From Cupriavidus pinatubonensis (GTDB lineage Bacteria > Pseudomonadota > Gammaproteobacteria > Burkholderiales > Burkholderiaceae), in contig NZ_CP080767.1 of assembly GCF_019602855.1 (NCBI RefSeq), positions 682,001-746,000 on the forward strand: a stretch of 64,000 nt of DNA, given 5' to 3'. The notes below the pieces were generated by a model, which saw only the letters and a program-made list of their open reading frames with translations, did not search any database and had not been told where the DNA came from. Every line of letters begins with the position of its first letter. Within the stretch, counting starts at the first letter, position 1. This document shows positions 45,935 through 53,572 of the stretch, one piece after another. The position numbers were made by a program, and so were the translations under genes.

Positions 45935-46150
45935 ATGAAAGAGACGCAACCCAGGGTCGCGCGCCGCACGTTTCTGGCGGGCGCTGGTGTTGTCGCTGCC
46001 GCCGCAGGCGCAGCGTCGCTGACGGCGCGGGGTCCGGCCGCGCCAGCCGGGATCGCCGCGATTCCCGAGCCTTCCGACGCACCGTCGGAGAACAAGGGCT
46101 ATCGCGTTTCCGAACACATTCGCAAGTACTACCGCACCACACTCGTGTAA
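45935..46150 (+). CDS. Formate dehydrogenase region Tat-targeted small protein
   Basis: A 71-residue protein with an N-terminal twin-arginine signal ('RVARRTFLAGAG', followed by an Ala-rich hydrophobic core to about residue 32) and a short mature tail ending 'GYRVSEHIRKYYRTTLV'. It matches the small 'formate dehydrogenase region Tat target' family found directly upstream of formate dehydrogenase alpha genes. GAGGAG lies about eight bases before the ATG. The mature part is only about 35 residues, so a role as an extra subunit or assembly helper is possible; the function is not known. Confidence 0.85.
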   Translation: MKETQPRVARRTFLAGAGVVAAAAGAASLTARGPAAPAGIAAIPEPSDAPSENKGYRVSEHIRKYYRTTLV

Positions 46151-46227
46151 GCATGCCGGCGCGCCGGCAACGCGGCGCCGCCAATCCGCATGGGCTGAAC
46201 AGCTGCTTTCCTCTGCTGAGGTGAGAC

Positions 46228-49200
46228 ATGATCTTGACCCGCAAACGCGCGGCGCAGGGCGCATCGACCCGACTCGCTGATGGCCTGGCACAGGCCAGCA
46301 CGACATCCACGACATCCGGTAGCGGCAGGCTTTCGACGCGGCTTGCCGCAGGCCTGGCCGGCGCCATGCCGACCATGGACCGGCGCAGCTTCCTCAAGCG
46401 TTCCGGCATCGGTGTCGGGGTGGGGTTGGCCGCGTCGCAACTGACGCTGCTGCGCAAGGCCGATGCCGCCGACGACAAGACCGTCGCAGCCGCCGAAGGC
46501 AAGGGCGGCATCGTGGTGAAGCGTACCGTGTGCGGCCACTGCTCGGTCGGATGCGCGGTGGATGCGGTGGTGCAGAACGGCGTGTGGGTGCGTCAGGAAC
46601 CGGTGTTCGATTCGCCGATCAATATGGGCGCTCACTGTGCGAAGGGCGCCGCGCTGCGCGAGCATGGCCACGGCGAGTACCGGCTGAAGTACCCGATGAA
46701 GCTGATCAACGGCAAGTATCAGCGCATCAGCTGGGACCAGGCGCTCGACGAGATCACCGCGAAGATGAAGGAGATGCGCCAGCAGACCGGTCCCGATTCC
46801 CTGTTCTTCGTCGGCTCGTCCAAGCACAGCAACGAGCAGTCCTACCTGTTGCGCAAGTGGGTGTCGTTCTTCGGCACCAACAACACCGACCACCAGGCGC
46901 GCATCTGCCACTCCACCACCGTGGCGGGCGTGGCGAACACCTGGGGCTACGGGGCGATGACCAACTCGTACAACGATATGCAGAACGCGAAGGCGGCTCT
47001 GTATATCGGCTCCAACGCGGCCGAGGCGCACCCGGTGTCGATGTTGCACCTGCTGCATGCGAAGGAGAACGGCTGCAAGGTGATCGTGGTGGATCCGCGC
47101 TTTACGCGCACGGCCGCCAAGGCTGACCACTACGTGCGCATCCGCTCGGGCACCGACATCGCTTTCCTGTTCGGGGTGCTTTACCACATCTTCCAGAACG
47201 GCTGGGAAGACCCGAAATACCTGCAAGACCGCGTCTACGGCATGGACAAGGTCAAGGCGGAAGTGCTGGCCAAGTGGACGCCTGACAAGGTCGAGGAAGT
47301 CTGCGGCGTGCCCGAGGCGCAGGTAAAGATGGTCGCTGAGACCATGGCGAAGAACCGGCCCAGCACGCTGGTCTGGTGCATGGGCCAGACGCAGCACACG
47401 ATCGGCAACGCCATCGTGCGCGCGTCGTGCATCGTGCAGCTTGCGCTCGGCAACATCGGCGTGTCGGGCGGCGGCGCCAACATCTTCCGCGGTCACGACA
47501 ATGTGCAGGGCGCCACCGACGTCGGCCCCAATCCTGATTCACTGCCGGGCTACTACGGCCTGGCTACCGGCGCGTGGAAGCACTACGCGGCGGTGTGGGG
47601 CGTGGACTATGAATGGATCAAGAAGCAGTTCGCCTCGCAGACGATGATGGAGAAGTCCGGCACGACCGTGTCGCGATGGATCGACATCGTCACCGAGAAG
47701 AACGAACTGATCGACCAGGACAACAACGTCCGCAGCGTGTTCTTCTGGGGGCATGCGCCGAACTCGCAGACGCGCGGCCTGGAAATGAAGAAGGCGATGG
47801 ACAAGCTGGACCTGCTGGTCGTGATCGACCCGTATCCGTCCGCGACCGCCGCCATGGCCAACATGCCGCCGGCGGAGGGCGACAAGGTCAATCCGAACCG
47901 CGCGGTCTACCTGCTGCCGGCGTGCACGCAGTTCGAGACATCGGGATCCTGCACGGCTTCCAACCGCTCGCTGCAATGGCGCGAGAAGGTTATCGAGCCG
48001 TTGTTCGAATCGATGCCCGACCACACCATCATGCAGGCGTTCGCCGACAAGCTGGGCTTTGGCAAGGAGCTGTCGAAGAACTACAAGATGATCGAGGTGA
48101 AGCGCGCCGGCCGCACGTGGATGGAGCCGGAGATCGAGTCGATCCTGCGCGAGATCAACCGCAGCAACTGGACCATCGGCTACACCGGCCAGTCGCCGGA
48201 ACGCCTCAAGGCCCATATGCGCAATATGCAGATGTTCGACGTGAAGACGTTGCGCTGCAGTGGCGGCAAGGACGCCGCGACTGGCTATGACCTGACCGGC
48301 GATTACTTCGGCCTGCCATGGCCTTGCTACGGCAATCCGGAACTCAAGCATCCGGGCTCGGCGAACCTGTACGACACCAGCAAGCACGTGATGGATGGCG
48401 GCGGCAATTTCCGCGCTAACTTCGGCGTGGAACGCGATGGCGTCAACCTGCTGGCCGAGGACGGTTCCTGCTCGAAGGGGGCCGAGATCACTACCGGCTA
48501 TCCGGAGTTCGATCACGTGCTGCTCAAGAAGCTCGGCTGGTGGGATGACCTCACCGACGACGAGAAAAAGGCCGCCGAAGGCAAGAACTGGAAGACGGAT
48601 CTGTCGGGCGGCATCCAGCGCGTGGTGCTCAAGGTGCATGGCTGCCATCCGTTCGGCAATGCCAAGGCGCGCGCCGTGGTGTGGAACTTCCCCGATCCGA
48701 TTCCGCAGCACCGCGAGCCGCTGTATTCCACGCGGCCCGACATGGTCGCCAAGTACCCGACCCACGACGACAAGATGGCGTTCTGGCGGCTGCCGACGCT
48801 GTACAAGACCGTGCAGCAGCGCAACATCGAGAACAAGGTCTATGAGAAGTTCCCGATCATCCTGACCTCGGGCCGCCTTGTCGAATACGAGGGCGGTGGC
48901 GAGGAAACGCGCTCCAACCCGTGGCTGGCCGAACTGCAGCAGGAGAACTTCGTCGAGATCAACCCGCGCGCGGCGTCCGACCGCGGCATCCGCAACGGCG
49001 ACTTCTGCTGGGTGAAGACACCGACCGGTGCGCGCATCAAGGTGCGCGCGCTGGTGACCGAGCGCGTGGGGCCGGACACCGCCTTCATCCCGTTCCATTT
49101 CTCGGGCTGGTGGCAGGGCAAGGACCTGAAGGACTACTACCCGGACGGCGCGATGCCGATCGTGCGCGGGGAAGCGGTCAATACGGCCACCACGTACGGC

Positions 49201-49266
49201 TATGACTCGGTGACGATGATGCAGGAAACCAAGACCACGATCTGCCAGATCGAACGCTTTGCCTGA
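46228..49266 (+). CDS. Formate dehydrogenase, catalytic (alpha) subunit, Mo/W-bis-MGD, Cys type
   Basis: A 1012-residue molybdopterin oxidoreductase oxidising formate. The twin-arginine motif 'MDRRSFLKRSG' begins at residue 50, so the mature enzyme is exported. The N-terminal [4Fe-4S] ligands are Cys102, Cys105, Cys109 and Cys137. The active-site Cys227-His228 in 'RICHSTTVAG' replaces the selenocysteine of E. coli FdnG. The molybdopterin dinucleotide-binding domain is C-terminal. The start at 46228 has GAGGTGAG just upstream; this gives an unusual 49-residue lead before the Tat motif containing a duplicated element (STRLADGLAQA, STRLAAGLAGA). Starts at 46366 or 46375 would give a normal signal but lack a ribosome site. 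The beta and gamma subunit genes follow. Confidence 0.94.
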   Translation: MILTRKRAAQGASTRLADGLAQASTTSTTSGSGRLSTRLAAGLAGAMPTMDRRSFLKRSGIGVGVGLAASQLTLLRKADAADDKTVAAAEGKGGIVVKRTVCGHCSVGCAVDAVVQNGVWVRQEPVFDSPINMGAHCAKGAALREHGHGEYRLKYPMKLINGKYQRISWDQALDEITAKMKEMRQQTGPDSLFFVGSSKHSNEQSYLLRKWVSFFGTNNTDHQARICHSTTVAGVANTWGYGAMTNSYNDMQNAKAALYIGSNAAEAHPVSMLHLLHAKENGCKVIVVDPRFTRTAAKADHYVRIRSGTDIAFLFGVLYHIFQNGWEDPKYLQDRVYGMDKVKAEVLAKWTPDKVEEVCGVPEAQVKMVAETMAKNRPSTLVWCMGQTQHTIGNAIVRASCIVQLALGNIGVSGGGANIFRGHDNVQGATDVGPNPDSLPGYYGLATGAWKHYAAVWGVDYEWIKKQFASQTMMEKSGTTVSRWIDIVTEKNELIDQDNNVRSVFFWGHAPNSQTRGLEMKKAMDKLDLLVVIDPYPSATAAMANMPPAEGDKVNPNRAVYLLPACTQFETSGSCTASNRSLQWREKVIEPLFESMPDHTIMQAFADKLGFGKELSKNYKMIEVKRAGRTWMEPEIESILREINRSNWTIGYTGQSPERLKAHMRNMQMFDVKTLRCSGGKDAATGYDLTGDYFGLPWPCYGNPELKHPGSANLYDTSKHVMDGGGNFRANFGVERDGVNLLAEDGSCSKGAEITTGYPEFDHVLLKKLGWWDDLTDDEKKAAEGKNWKTDLSGGIQRVVLKVHGCHPFGNAKARAVVWNFPDPIPQHREPLYSTRPDMVAKYPTHDDKMAFWRLPTLYKTVQQRNIENKVYEKFPIILTSGRLVEYEGGGEETRSNPWLAELQQENFVEINPRAASDRGIRNGDFCWVKTPTGARIKVRALVTERVGPDTAFIPFHFSGWWQGKDLKDYYPDGAMPIVRGEAVNTATTYGYDSVTMMQETKTTICQIERFA

Positions 49267-49295
49267 ATGCATGACATTGATCGCAGGATGACACC

Positions 49296-50009
49296 ATGGC
49301 CCGCATGAAATTTATCTGTGACGCCGAGCGCTGCATCGAATGCAACAGCTGCGTCACCGCCTGCAAGAACGAGCATGAGGTGCCATGGGGCGTCAACCGG
49401 CGCCGCGTGGTCACCATCAACGACGGCGTGGTCGGCGCCGAGAAATCGATCTCGGTCGCCTGCATGCACTGTTCGGACGCGCCGTGCATGGCGGTCTGCC
49501 CGGTCGACTGTTTCTACCGCACCGAAGATGGCGTGGTGTTGCATGACAAGGACGTGTGCATCGGCTGCGGCTACTGCTCGTACGCGTGCCCGTTCGGCGC
49601 GCCGCAGTTCCCGTCCACGGGCACCTTCGGCGTGCGCGGCAAGATGGATAAATGCACATTCTGCGCGGGTGGGCCCGAGAAGAACGGCTCGGAGGCCGAG
49701 TTCGAGAAGTACGGCCGCAACCGCCTGGCCGAAGGCAAGCTGCCGCTGTGCGCGGAAATGTGCTCGACCAAGGCGCTGCTCGGCGGCGATGGCGACGTGA
49801 TTGCCGACATCCTGCGCAACCGAGTGATCAAGCGCGGCAAGGGGGGCGATGTGTTCGGCTGGGGTACCGCATACGGCACGAAGGGCGGTGCGCAACAGGC
49901 GCCGGCCGCGCCCGCTGCACCTGCCGCTCCCGCACCGGGTAATGCGAGCGGAAGCGCGAACGGGAGCGCAACCGGGAGCGCAACCGCGAATGGGGGGCAA
50001 CCATCATGA
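49296..50009 (+). CDS. Formate dehydrogenase iron-sulfur (beta) subunit
   Basis: A 237-residue four-cluster ferredoxin subunit that passes electrons from the catalytic subunit to the cytochrome b subunit. Cysteine sets are 'CDAERCIECNSCVTACKNE', 'CMHCSDAPCMAVCPVDCF', 'CIGCGYCSYACPFGAP' and the split set 'CTFCAGG...CAEMCSTKAL'. It matches the FDH3-type beta subunit and lacks a C-terminal membrane helix. The last 35 residues are low-complexity Ala/Pro then Gly-Ser-Ala/Asn/Thr, encoded by short DNA repeats, and are probably a flexible tail. The stop overlaps the start of the small lipoprotein gene. Confidence 0.94.
   Translation: MARMKFICDAERCIECNSCVTACKNEHEVPWGVNRRRVVTINDGVVGAEKSISVACMHCSDAPCMAVCPVDCFYRTEDGVVLHDKDVCIGCGYCSYACPFGAPQFPSTGTFGVRGKMDKCTFCAGGPEKNGSEAEFEKYGRNRLAEGKLPLCAEMCSTKALLGGDGDVIADILRNRVIKRGKGGDVFGWGTAYGTKGGAQQAPAAPAAPAAPAPGNASGSANGSATGSATANGGQPS
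49942..49992 (+). repeat. Short imperfect repeats at the 3' end of the beta-subunit gene
   Basis: Units of the type GGGAGCGCAACC (or GGAAGCGCGAAC) recur in tandem and encode the Gly/Ser/Ala-rich tail. They may vary in number between strains. Confidence 0.7.
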
Positions 50010-50242
50010 CGCGCATCGCAATGATGGCCGTGCTGGCCGCGGCCGGCGTGCTGCTCGCGGCCTGTGGCGAAAAGGCACAGACCACGACCGCCTCGCACAA
50101 GAAGACCGATGCCGCCGCCTGGCAGGGCGCGCCCGATGATCCTTTCGTCGTCAAAGGCTGGACCGCGGGCGACAAGACGAGCTGGCAGAACCAGATCCGC
50201 CAGCGCAATCAGCTGCAGAACGAATACAACCGTACGCCGTGA
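50006..50242 (+). CDS. Small lipoprotein in the formate dehydrogenase operon
   Basis: A 78-residue protein with a lipoprotein signal: hydrophobic core then lipobox 'LLAAC' with Cys20. The mature part of about 58 residues is hydrophilic, with 'DAAAWQGAPDDPFVVKGWTA' and 'QNQIRQRNQLQNEYNRTP'. Its ATG overlaps the beta-subunit stop and it ends 40 bp before the gamma-subunit gene, so it is embedded in the operon and very likely made with the complex. I do not recognise a named family. It could anchor or stabilise the periplasmic part of the dehydrogenase. Confidence 0.8.
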   Translation: MTRIAMMAVLAAAGVLLAACGEKAQTTTASHKKTDAAAWQGAPDDPFVVKGWTAGDKTSWQNQIRQRNQLQNEYNRTP

Positions 50243-50282
50243 CTGCGCAGCAGGCAGGGCGGGGCGATCCGAAGGAGCGCGT

Positions 50283-51479
50283 ATGAGGCCCACGCAGAAC
50301 CCTTGCCGCTGGCTCGCTGCCAGCGCACTGGCCTGGCTGGCACTCGCGGGCAGCGCCGCGCTGGCGCAGGCACCGGCTTCGGCGCCGCCGGCTTCTGCCG
50401 CCGCTATCGCCGCACAACCGGCGGACGCGAACGACCCGGCCACGCATCCTGCGCAGCCGCTGGCGGGTATAGCCTCGGAGAACATCTTCAACGTGCCTCG
50501 CCGCGATATCGCCGGCGAGGCCAGGTCGCAGCAGGAACGCACGGTGACGCAGCCGGGCAACAACGCGCCGGTATGGCGCGAGGTCAATTCCGACCAGGCC
50601 CACTACAGCAGCCTGCCGGCCAAGGAAGCCGGCGTGCTGATCCAGCGGACCGGCCAGAAGTGGCGGCTGTTCCGCAATGGCGTGATCACCGTATGGGGCG
50701 GCTGGCTGCTGGTGATCGTGCCGCTCGCGATCCTCGGTTTCTTCGCCTGGCGCGGGACCATCCCGCTGCGCGAGTCGCGCACCGGGCGCATGATCGAGCG
50801 CTTCACGCCGATCGAGCGCATCGTGCACTGGACCATGGCGATCTCATTCGTACTGCTCGGCGTGTCGGGCATCGTGATGCTGTTCGGCAAGCATTTCCTG
50901 CTGCCGATCATGGGACACACGCTGTTCGGCTGGCTGAGCTACCTGCTGAAGAACATCCACAACCTGGCGGGGCCAGTGTTCACGTTGTCGATCATCGTCG
51001 CCTTCGTGATTTTCGTGCGCGACAACCTGCCCAGCCGCGACGACGTCCGTTGGGTGACTAGCCTCGGCGGGCTGGCCAGCGGCAAGCATGTGCCGAGCGG
51101 CCGGTTCAATTTCGGCGAGAAGATGTGGTTCTGGGGCGGGCTGGTGATCTTCGGTCTGATCCTGTCCGCGTCGGGCTGGGTGCTCGACATGATCGTGCCG
51201 GGGCTCGACTACTACCGCGCCACCATGCAGATCGCCAACGTGATCCATGGCATCGCGGCCGTGCTGATGATCGCGATGTCGCTGGGCCATATCTACATGG
51301 GCACCATCGGCATGGAAGGCGCCTACCGTGCGATGCGCGACGGCTGGGTCGACGAAGCCTGGGCCAGGGAGCACCACGAACTCTGGTACGACGACATCAA
51401 GTCCGGCAAGATCCCGGCGCAGCGCTCGACGACGCCGGAACCAGGCACCGCTGGCCGGCGTACCCCGGGCGAGGCCTGA
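50283..51479 (+). CDS. Formate dehydrogenase cytochrome b (gamma) subunit
   Basis: A 398-residue membrane subunit with an N-terminal signal-like helix (ending 'GSAALAQ') and an Ala/Pro-rich periplasmic region to about residue 125. Four to five transmembrane helices carry the likely haem-b histidines ('IERIVHWTMAISFVLLGVSG', 'LPIMGHTLFGWLSYLLKNIH', 'VIHGIAAVLMIAMSLGHIYM'). It is like the FdoI/FdnI family but with a long N-terminal extension. The ATG at 50283 has AAGGAG five bases upstream. It accepts electrons from the beta subunit and reduces quinone. It is followed by a small secreted protein and the FdhD-like gene. Confidence 0.93.
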   Translation: MRPTQNPCRWLAASALAWLALAGSAALAQAPASAPPASAAAIAAQPADANDPATHPAQPLAGIASENIFNVPRRDIAGEARSQQERTVTQPGNNAPVWREVNSDQAHYSSLPAKEAGVLIQRTGQKWRLFRNGVITVWGGWLLVIVPLAILGFFAWRGTIPLRESRTGRMIERFTPIERIVHWTMAISFVLLGVSGIVMLFGKHFLLPIMGHTLFGWLSYLLKNIHNLAGPVFTLSIIVAFVIFVRDNLPSRDDVRWVTSLGGLASGKHVPSGRFNFGEKMWFWGGLVIFGLILSASGWVLDMIVPGLDYYRATMQIANVIHGIAAVLMIAMSLGHIYMGTIGMEGAYRAMRDGWVDEAWAREHHELWYDDIKSGKIPAQRSTTPEPGTAGRRTPGEA

Positions 51480-51515
51480 GATATTGCTGCAGACCCGCTT
51501 TCACGGATCACGACC

Positions 51516-51863
51516 ATGAAACGCATACTGATGCTGATTGCCCTGGCCGCAGGCACCGCTGGTCTCGCCGGCACGCAAGCCGCGCTGGCCAAGCTGCCCT
51601 CGCCGACCGATGCTCAGAAGGCCAAGGCGGAGGAAACGAAAGCGCGTACGGCGTGGGCCGACAAGGTGGCCGCGTTCCAGCTCTGCAAGGCCCAGGACAA
51701 GGTTGCGGCACGGTACTACGGCGACATGAAGACCAGCGGCAAGGGCACGCATGAGCCAGTGCAGACAGCTGCCTGTGCCGACCCAGGGCCCTTCGTGCCG
51801 CCCGCGGCGCCAGCCACCCCAGCCGCCGCCGCAGCAGTACAATCGACCGCAAAGGCGCCTTAA
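51516..51863 (+). CDS. Small secreted protein of unknown function, fdh operon
   Basis: A 115-residue protein with a clear Sec signal peptide (residues 1-25, 'MLIALAAGTAGLAGTQAALA'). The mature part is helical and contains two cysteines ('AFQLCKAQDKVAARYYGDM' and 'QTAACADPGPF'), followed by an Ala/Pro-rich tail. The pair of cysteines may form a disulfide in the periplasm. It lies between the gamma-subunit gene and the FdhD-like gene, 36 bp after the former. I do not recognise the family. Confidence 0.75.
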   Translation: MKRILMLIALAAGTAGLAGTQAALAKLPSPTDAQKAKAEETKARTAWADKVAAFQLCKAQDKVAARYYGDMKTSGKGTHEPVQTAACADPGPFVPPAAPATPAAAAAVQSTAKAP

Positions 51864-51931
51864 CCTGCGCCCCATCGCTTGCCAGGCCGGCGTGGTGGGG
51901 CAAACCTGAGCAGCCCCCGACTCCGCCATCC

Positions 51932-52762
51932 ATGCCACTGCGTCCTGAACTGACTCACGCAGCTGTTCCCCTGATCGAAGAGGTCGAAGTCGTCGACGAG
52001 CTGGGACGCGCGCGTCCGGCCTACCTGCCCGGCGAGCGCCCGCTGACGGTCTATCTCGACAAGCGCGAACTGGTCACGCTGATGACCCTCGGCGGCGCGC
52101 CCGAGCACCTCGTGCTCGGCTACCTGCGCAACCAGCGGCTGGTGGAATCGATCGAGGACATCGCCGCCGTGCAGGTGGACTGGGAAACGGAATCCGCCGC
52201 CGTGACCACCCGGACCGGCGTCGACCGCATCGAGGAGCGCACCGCGCGGCGCGTGGTGACGACGGGCTGCGGGCAGGGCACGGTGTTTGGCTCCTTGCTG
52301 GACGAGATCGACAATATCCAGCTGCCCGCCGGTGCCACGCTCGATCAGGACACGCTGTACGGCATCGTCGACACCATCCGCCTGCAGCAGTCGGTGTACA
52401 AGCAGGCTGGCTCGGTGCATGGCTGCGCACTGTTCCGCGGCAGCGAACTTCTGATGTTTGTCGAAGACGTGGGCCGCCACAACGCGGTGGACGCGATTGC
52501 TGGACGCATGTGGCTGGAAGACATGCGCGGCGACGACAAGGTCTTCTACACCACCGGCCGGCTTACCTCCGAAATGGTGATCAAGGGCGCGCAGATGGGG
52601 ATTCCGTTCCTGCTATCGCGCTCGGGCGTCACGCAGATGGGCTACCAGATGGCGCAACGGGTCAATATGACGCTGTTTGCGAGGTGTACGGGCAAGCACT
52701 TCCTGCTCTATACGGGCAAGGAGCGCTTTCACCATCGACTGCCTGAGGAAGTTGTGGCCTGA
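51932..52762 (+). CDS. fdhD: FdhD-family sulfurtransferase with an altered CxxC motif
   Basis: A 276-residue FdhD-type protein, which in E. coli moves sulfur from IscS to the molybdenum cofactor of formate dehydrogenase. Family blocks are 'GERPLTVYLDKRELVTLMTL', 'VYKQAGSVHGCALF', 'FVEDVGRHNAVDAIAGRM' and 'GRLTSEMVIKGAQMGIPFLL'. The usual C-x-x-C (E. coli Cys121/Cys124) appears here as 'VTTGCGQGTVFG': Cys113 is kept but the second cysteine is Gly116. It closes the formate dehydrogenase locus and presumably serves the catalytic subunit encoded at 46228, possibly by a one-cysteine mechanism. Confidence 0.9.
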   Translation: MPLRPELTHAAVPLIEEVEVVDELGRARPAYLPGERPLTVYLDKRELVTLMTLGGAPEHLVLGYLRNQRLVESIEDIAAVQVDWETESAAVTTRTGVDRIEERTARRVVTTGCGQGTVFGSLLDEIDNIQLPAGATLDQDTLYGIVDTIRLQQSVYKQAGSVHGCALFRGSELLMFVEDVGRHNAVDAIAGRMWLEDMRGDDKVFYTTGRLTSEMVIKGAQMGIPFLLSRSGVTQMGYQMAQRVNMTLFARCTGKHFLLYTGKERFHHRLPEEVVA

Positions 52763-52848
52763 GCGGCACTTCAATTGAGGCCGGTGGGGGTCCGGATTGG
52801 TTGTACAATTCGGCGCACTCTGGCTAAGCGTTTACCCCTCCCGACCCT

Positions 52849-53415
52849 ATGAGCATCAAATCCGACAAGTGGATCCGCCGCATGGCGGAACAGCACGGCA
52901 TGATCGAACCGTTCGAACCCGGCCAGGTGCGGGAGGCCGACGGGCGCAAGATCGTGTCGTACGGCACGTCGAGCTACGGCTACGACATCCGCTGTGCCGA
53001 CGAATTCAAGATATTCACCAATATCAACAGCACCATTGTCGACCCCAAGAACTTCGACGAGAAGTCGTTCGTCGATTTCAAGGGTGACGTCTGCATCATT
53101 CCCCCGAACTCGTTCGCGCTTGCGCGCACGATGGAATATTTCCGCATCCCGCGCAGCGTGCTGACCATCTGCCTGGGCAAGAGCACTTACGCGCGCTGCG
53201 GCATCATCGTCAACGTGACGCCGTTCGAACCCGAGTGGGAAGGCTATGTGACGCTGGAGTTCTCCAACACCACGCCGCTGCCCGCCAAGATCTACGCCGG
53301 CGAAGGCTGCGCGCAGGTGCTGTTCTTCGAAAGCGACGAGGTCTGCGAGACGTCGTACGCCGACCGCGGCGGCAAGTACCAGGGCCAGCACGGTGTCACA
53401 CTGCCGAAGACCTGA
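52849..53415 (+). CDS. dcd: dCTP deaminase
   Basis: A 188-residue homotrimeric enzyme converting dCTP to dUTP for thymidylate synthesis. Typical segments are '[20 protein letters not shown]', '[19 protein letters not shown]', '[20 protein letters not shown]' with the catalytic Arg/Glu region, '[20 protein letters not shown]' and '[19 protein letters not shown]' at the C-terminus. Length is normal. A TACAAT hexamer at 52804-52809 could be a -10 box, but I see no good -35 at the right distance. It follows fdhD by 86 bp and is probably not part of that operon. Confidence 0.96.
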   Translation: MSIKSDKWIRRMAEQHGMIEPFEPGQVREADGRKIVSYGTSSYGYDIRCADEFKIFTNINSTIVDPKNFDEKSFVDFKGDVCIIPPNSFALARTMEYFRIPRSVLTICLGKSTYARCGIIVNVTPFEPEWEGYVTLEFSNTTPLPAKIYAGEGCAQVLFFESDEVCETSYADRGGKYQGQHGVTLPKT

Positions 53416-53488
53416 GCGCATTACAATGCCGGCGTTTGCCGGAACGGCCGGCTCGCGATAGACGCGCGGGCGCCAAGACCTGACGTGA

Positions 53489-53536
53489 GAGCCACATGTC
53501 GCCGCAGCAGGGGAACCCCTGCCGGCCATGTGGCTC
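53489..53536 (+). promoter_or_regulatory. Two-tier stem-loop in the leader of the decarboxylase gene
   Basis: GAGCCACATG (53489-53498) is the exact complement of CATGTGGCTC (53527-53536). Nested inside, GCAGGG (53507-53512) pairs with CCCTGC (53517-53522) across a four-base loop. It ends 36 bases before the start codon and is followed only by a weak T-run (CCTTTATG). It could be a dcd terminator, but its position and two-tier form suggest a regulatory leader. Confidence 0.55.
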
Positions 53537-53572
53537 AGTCCTTTATGTCCTGCTTTCCATCAAGGATGCCCG

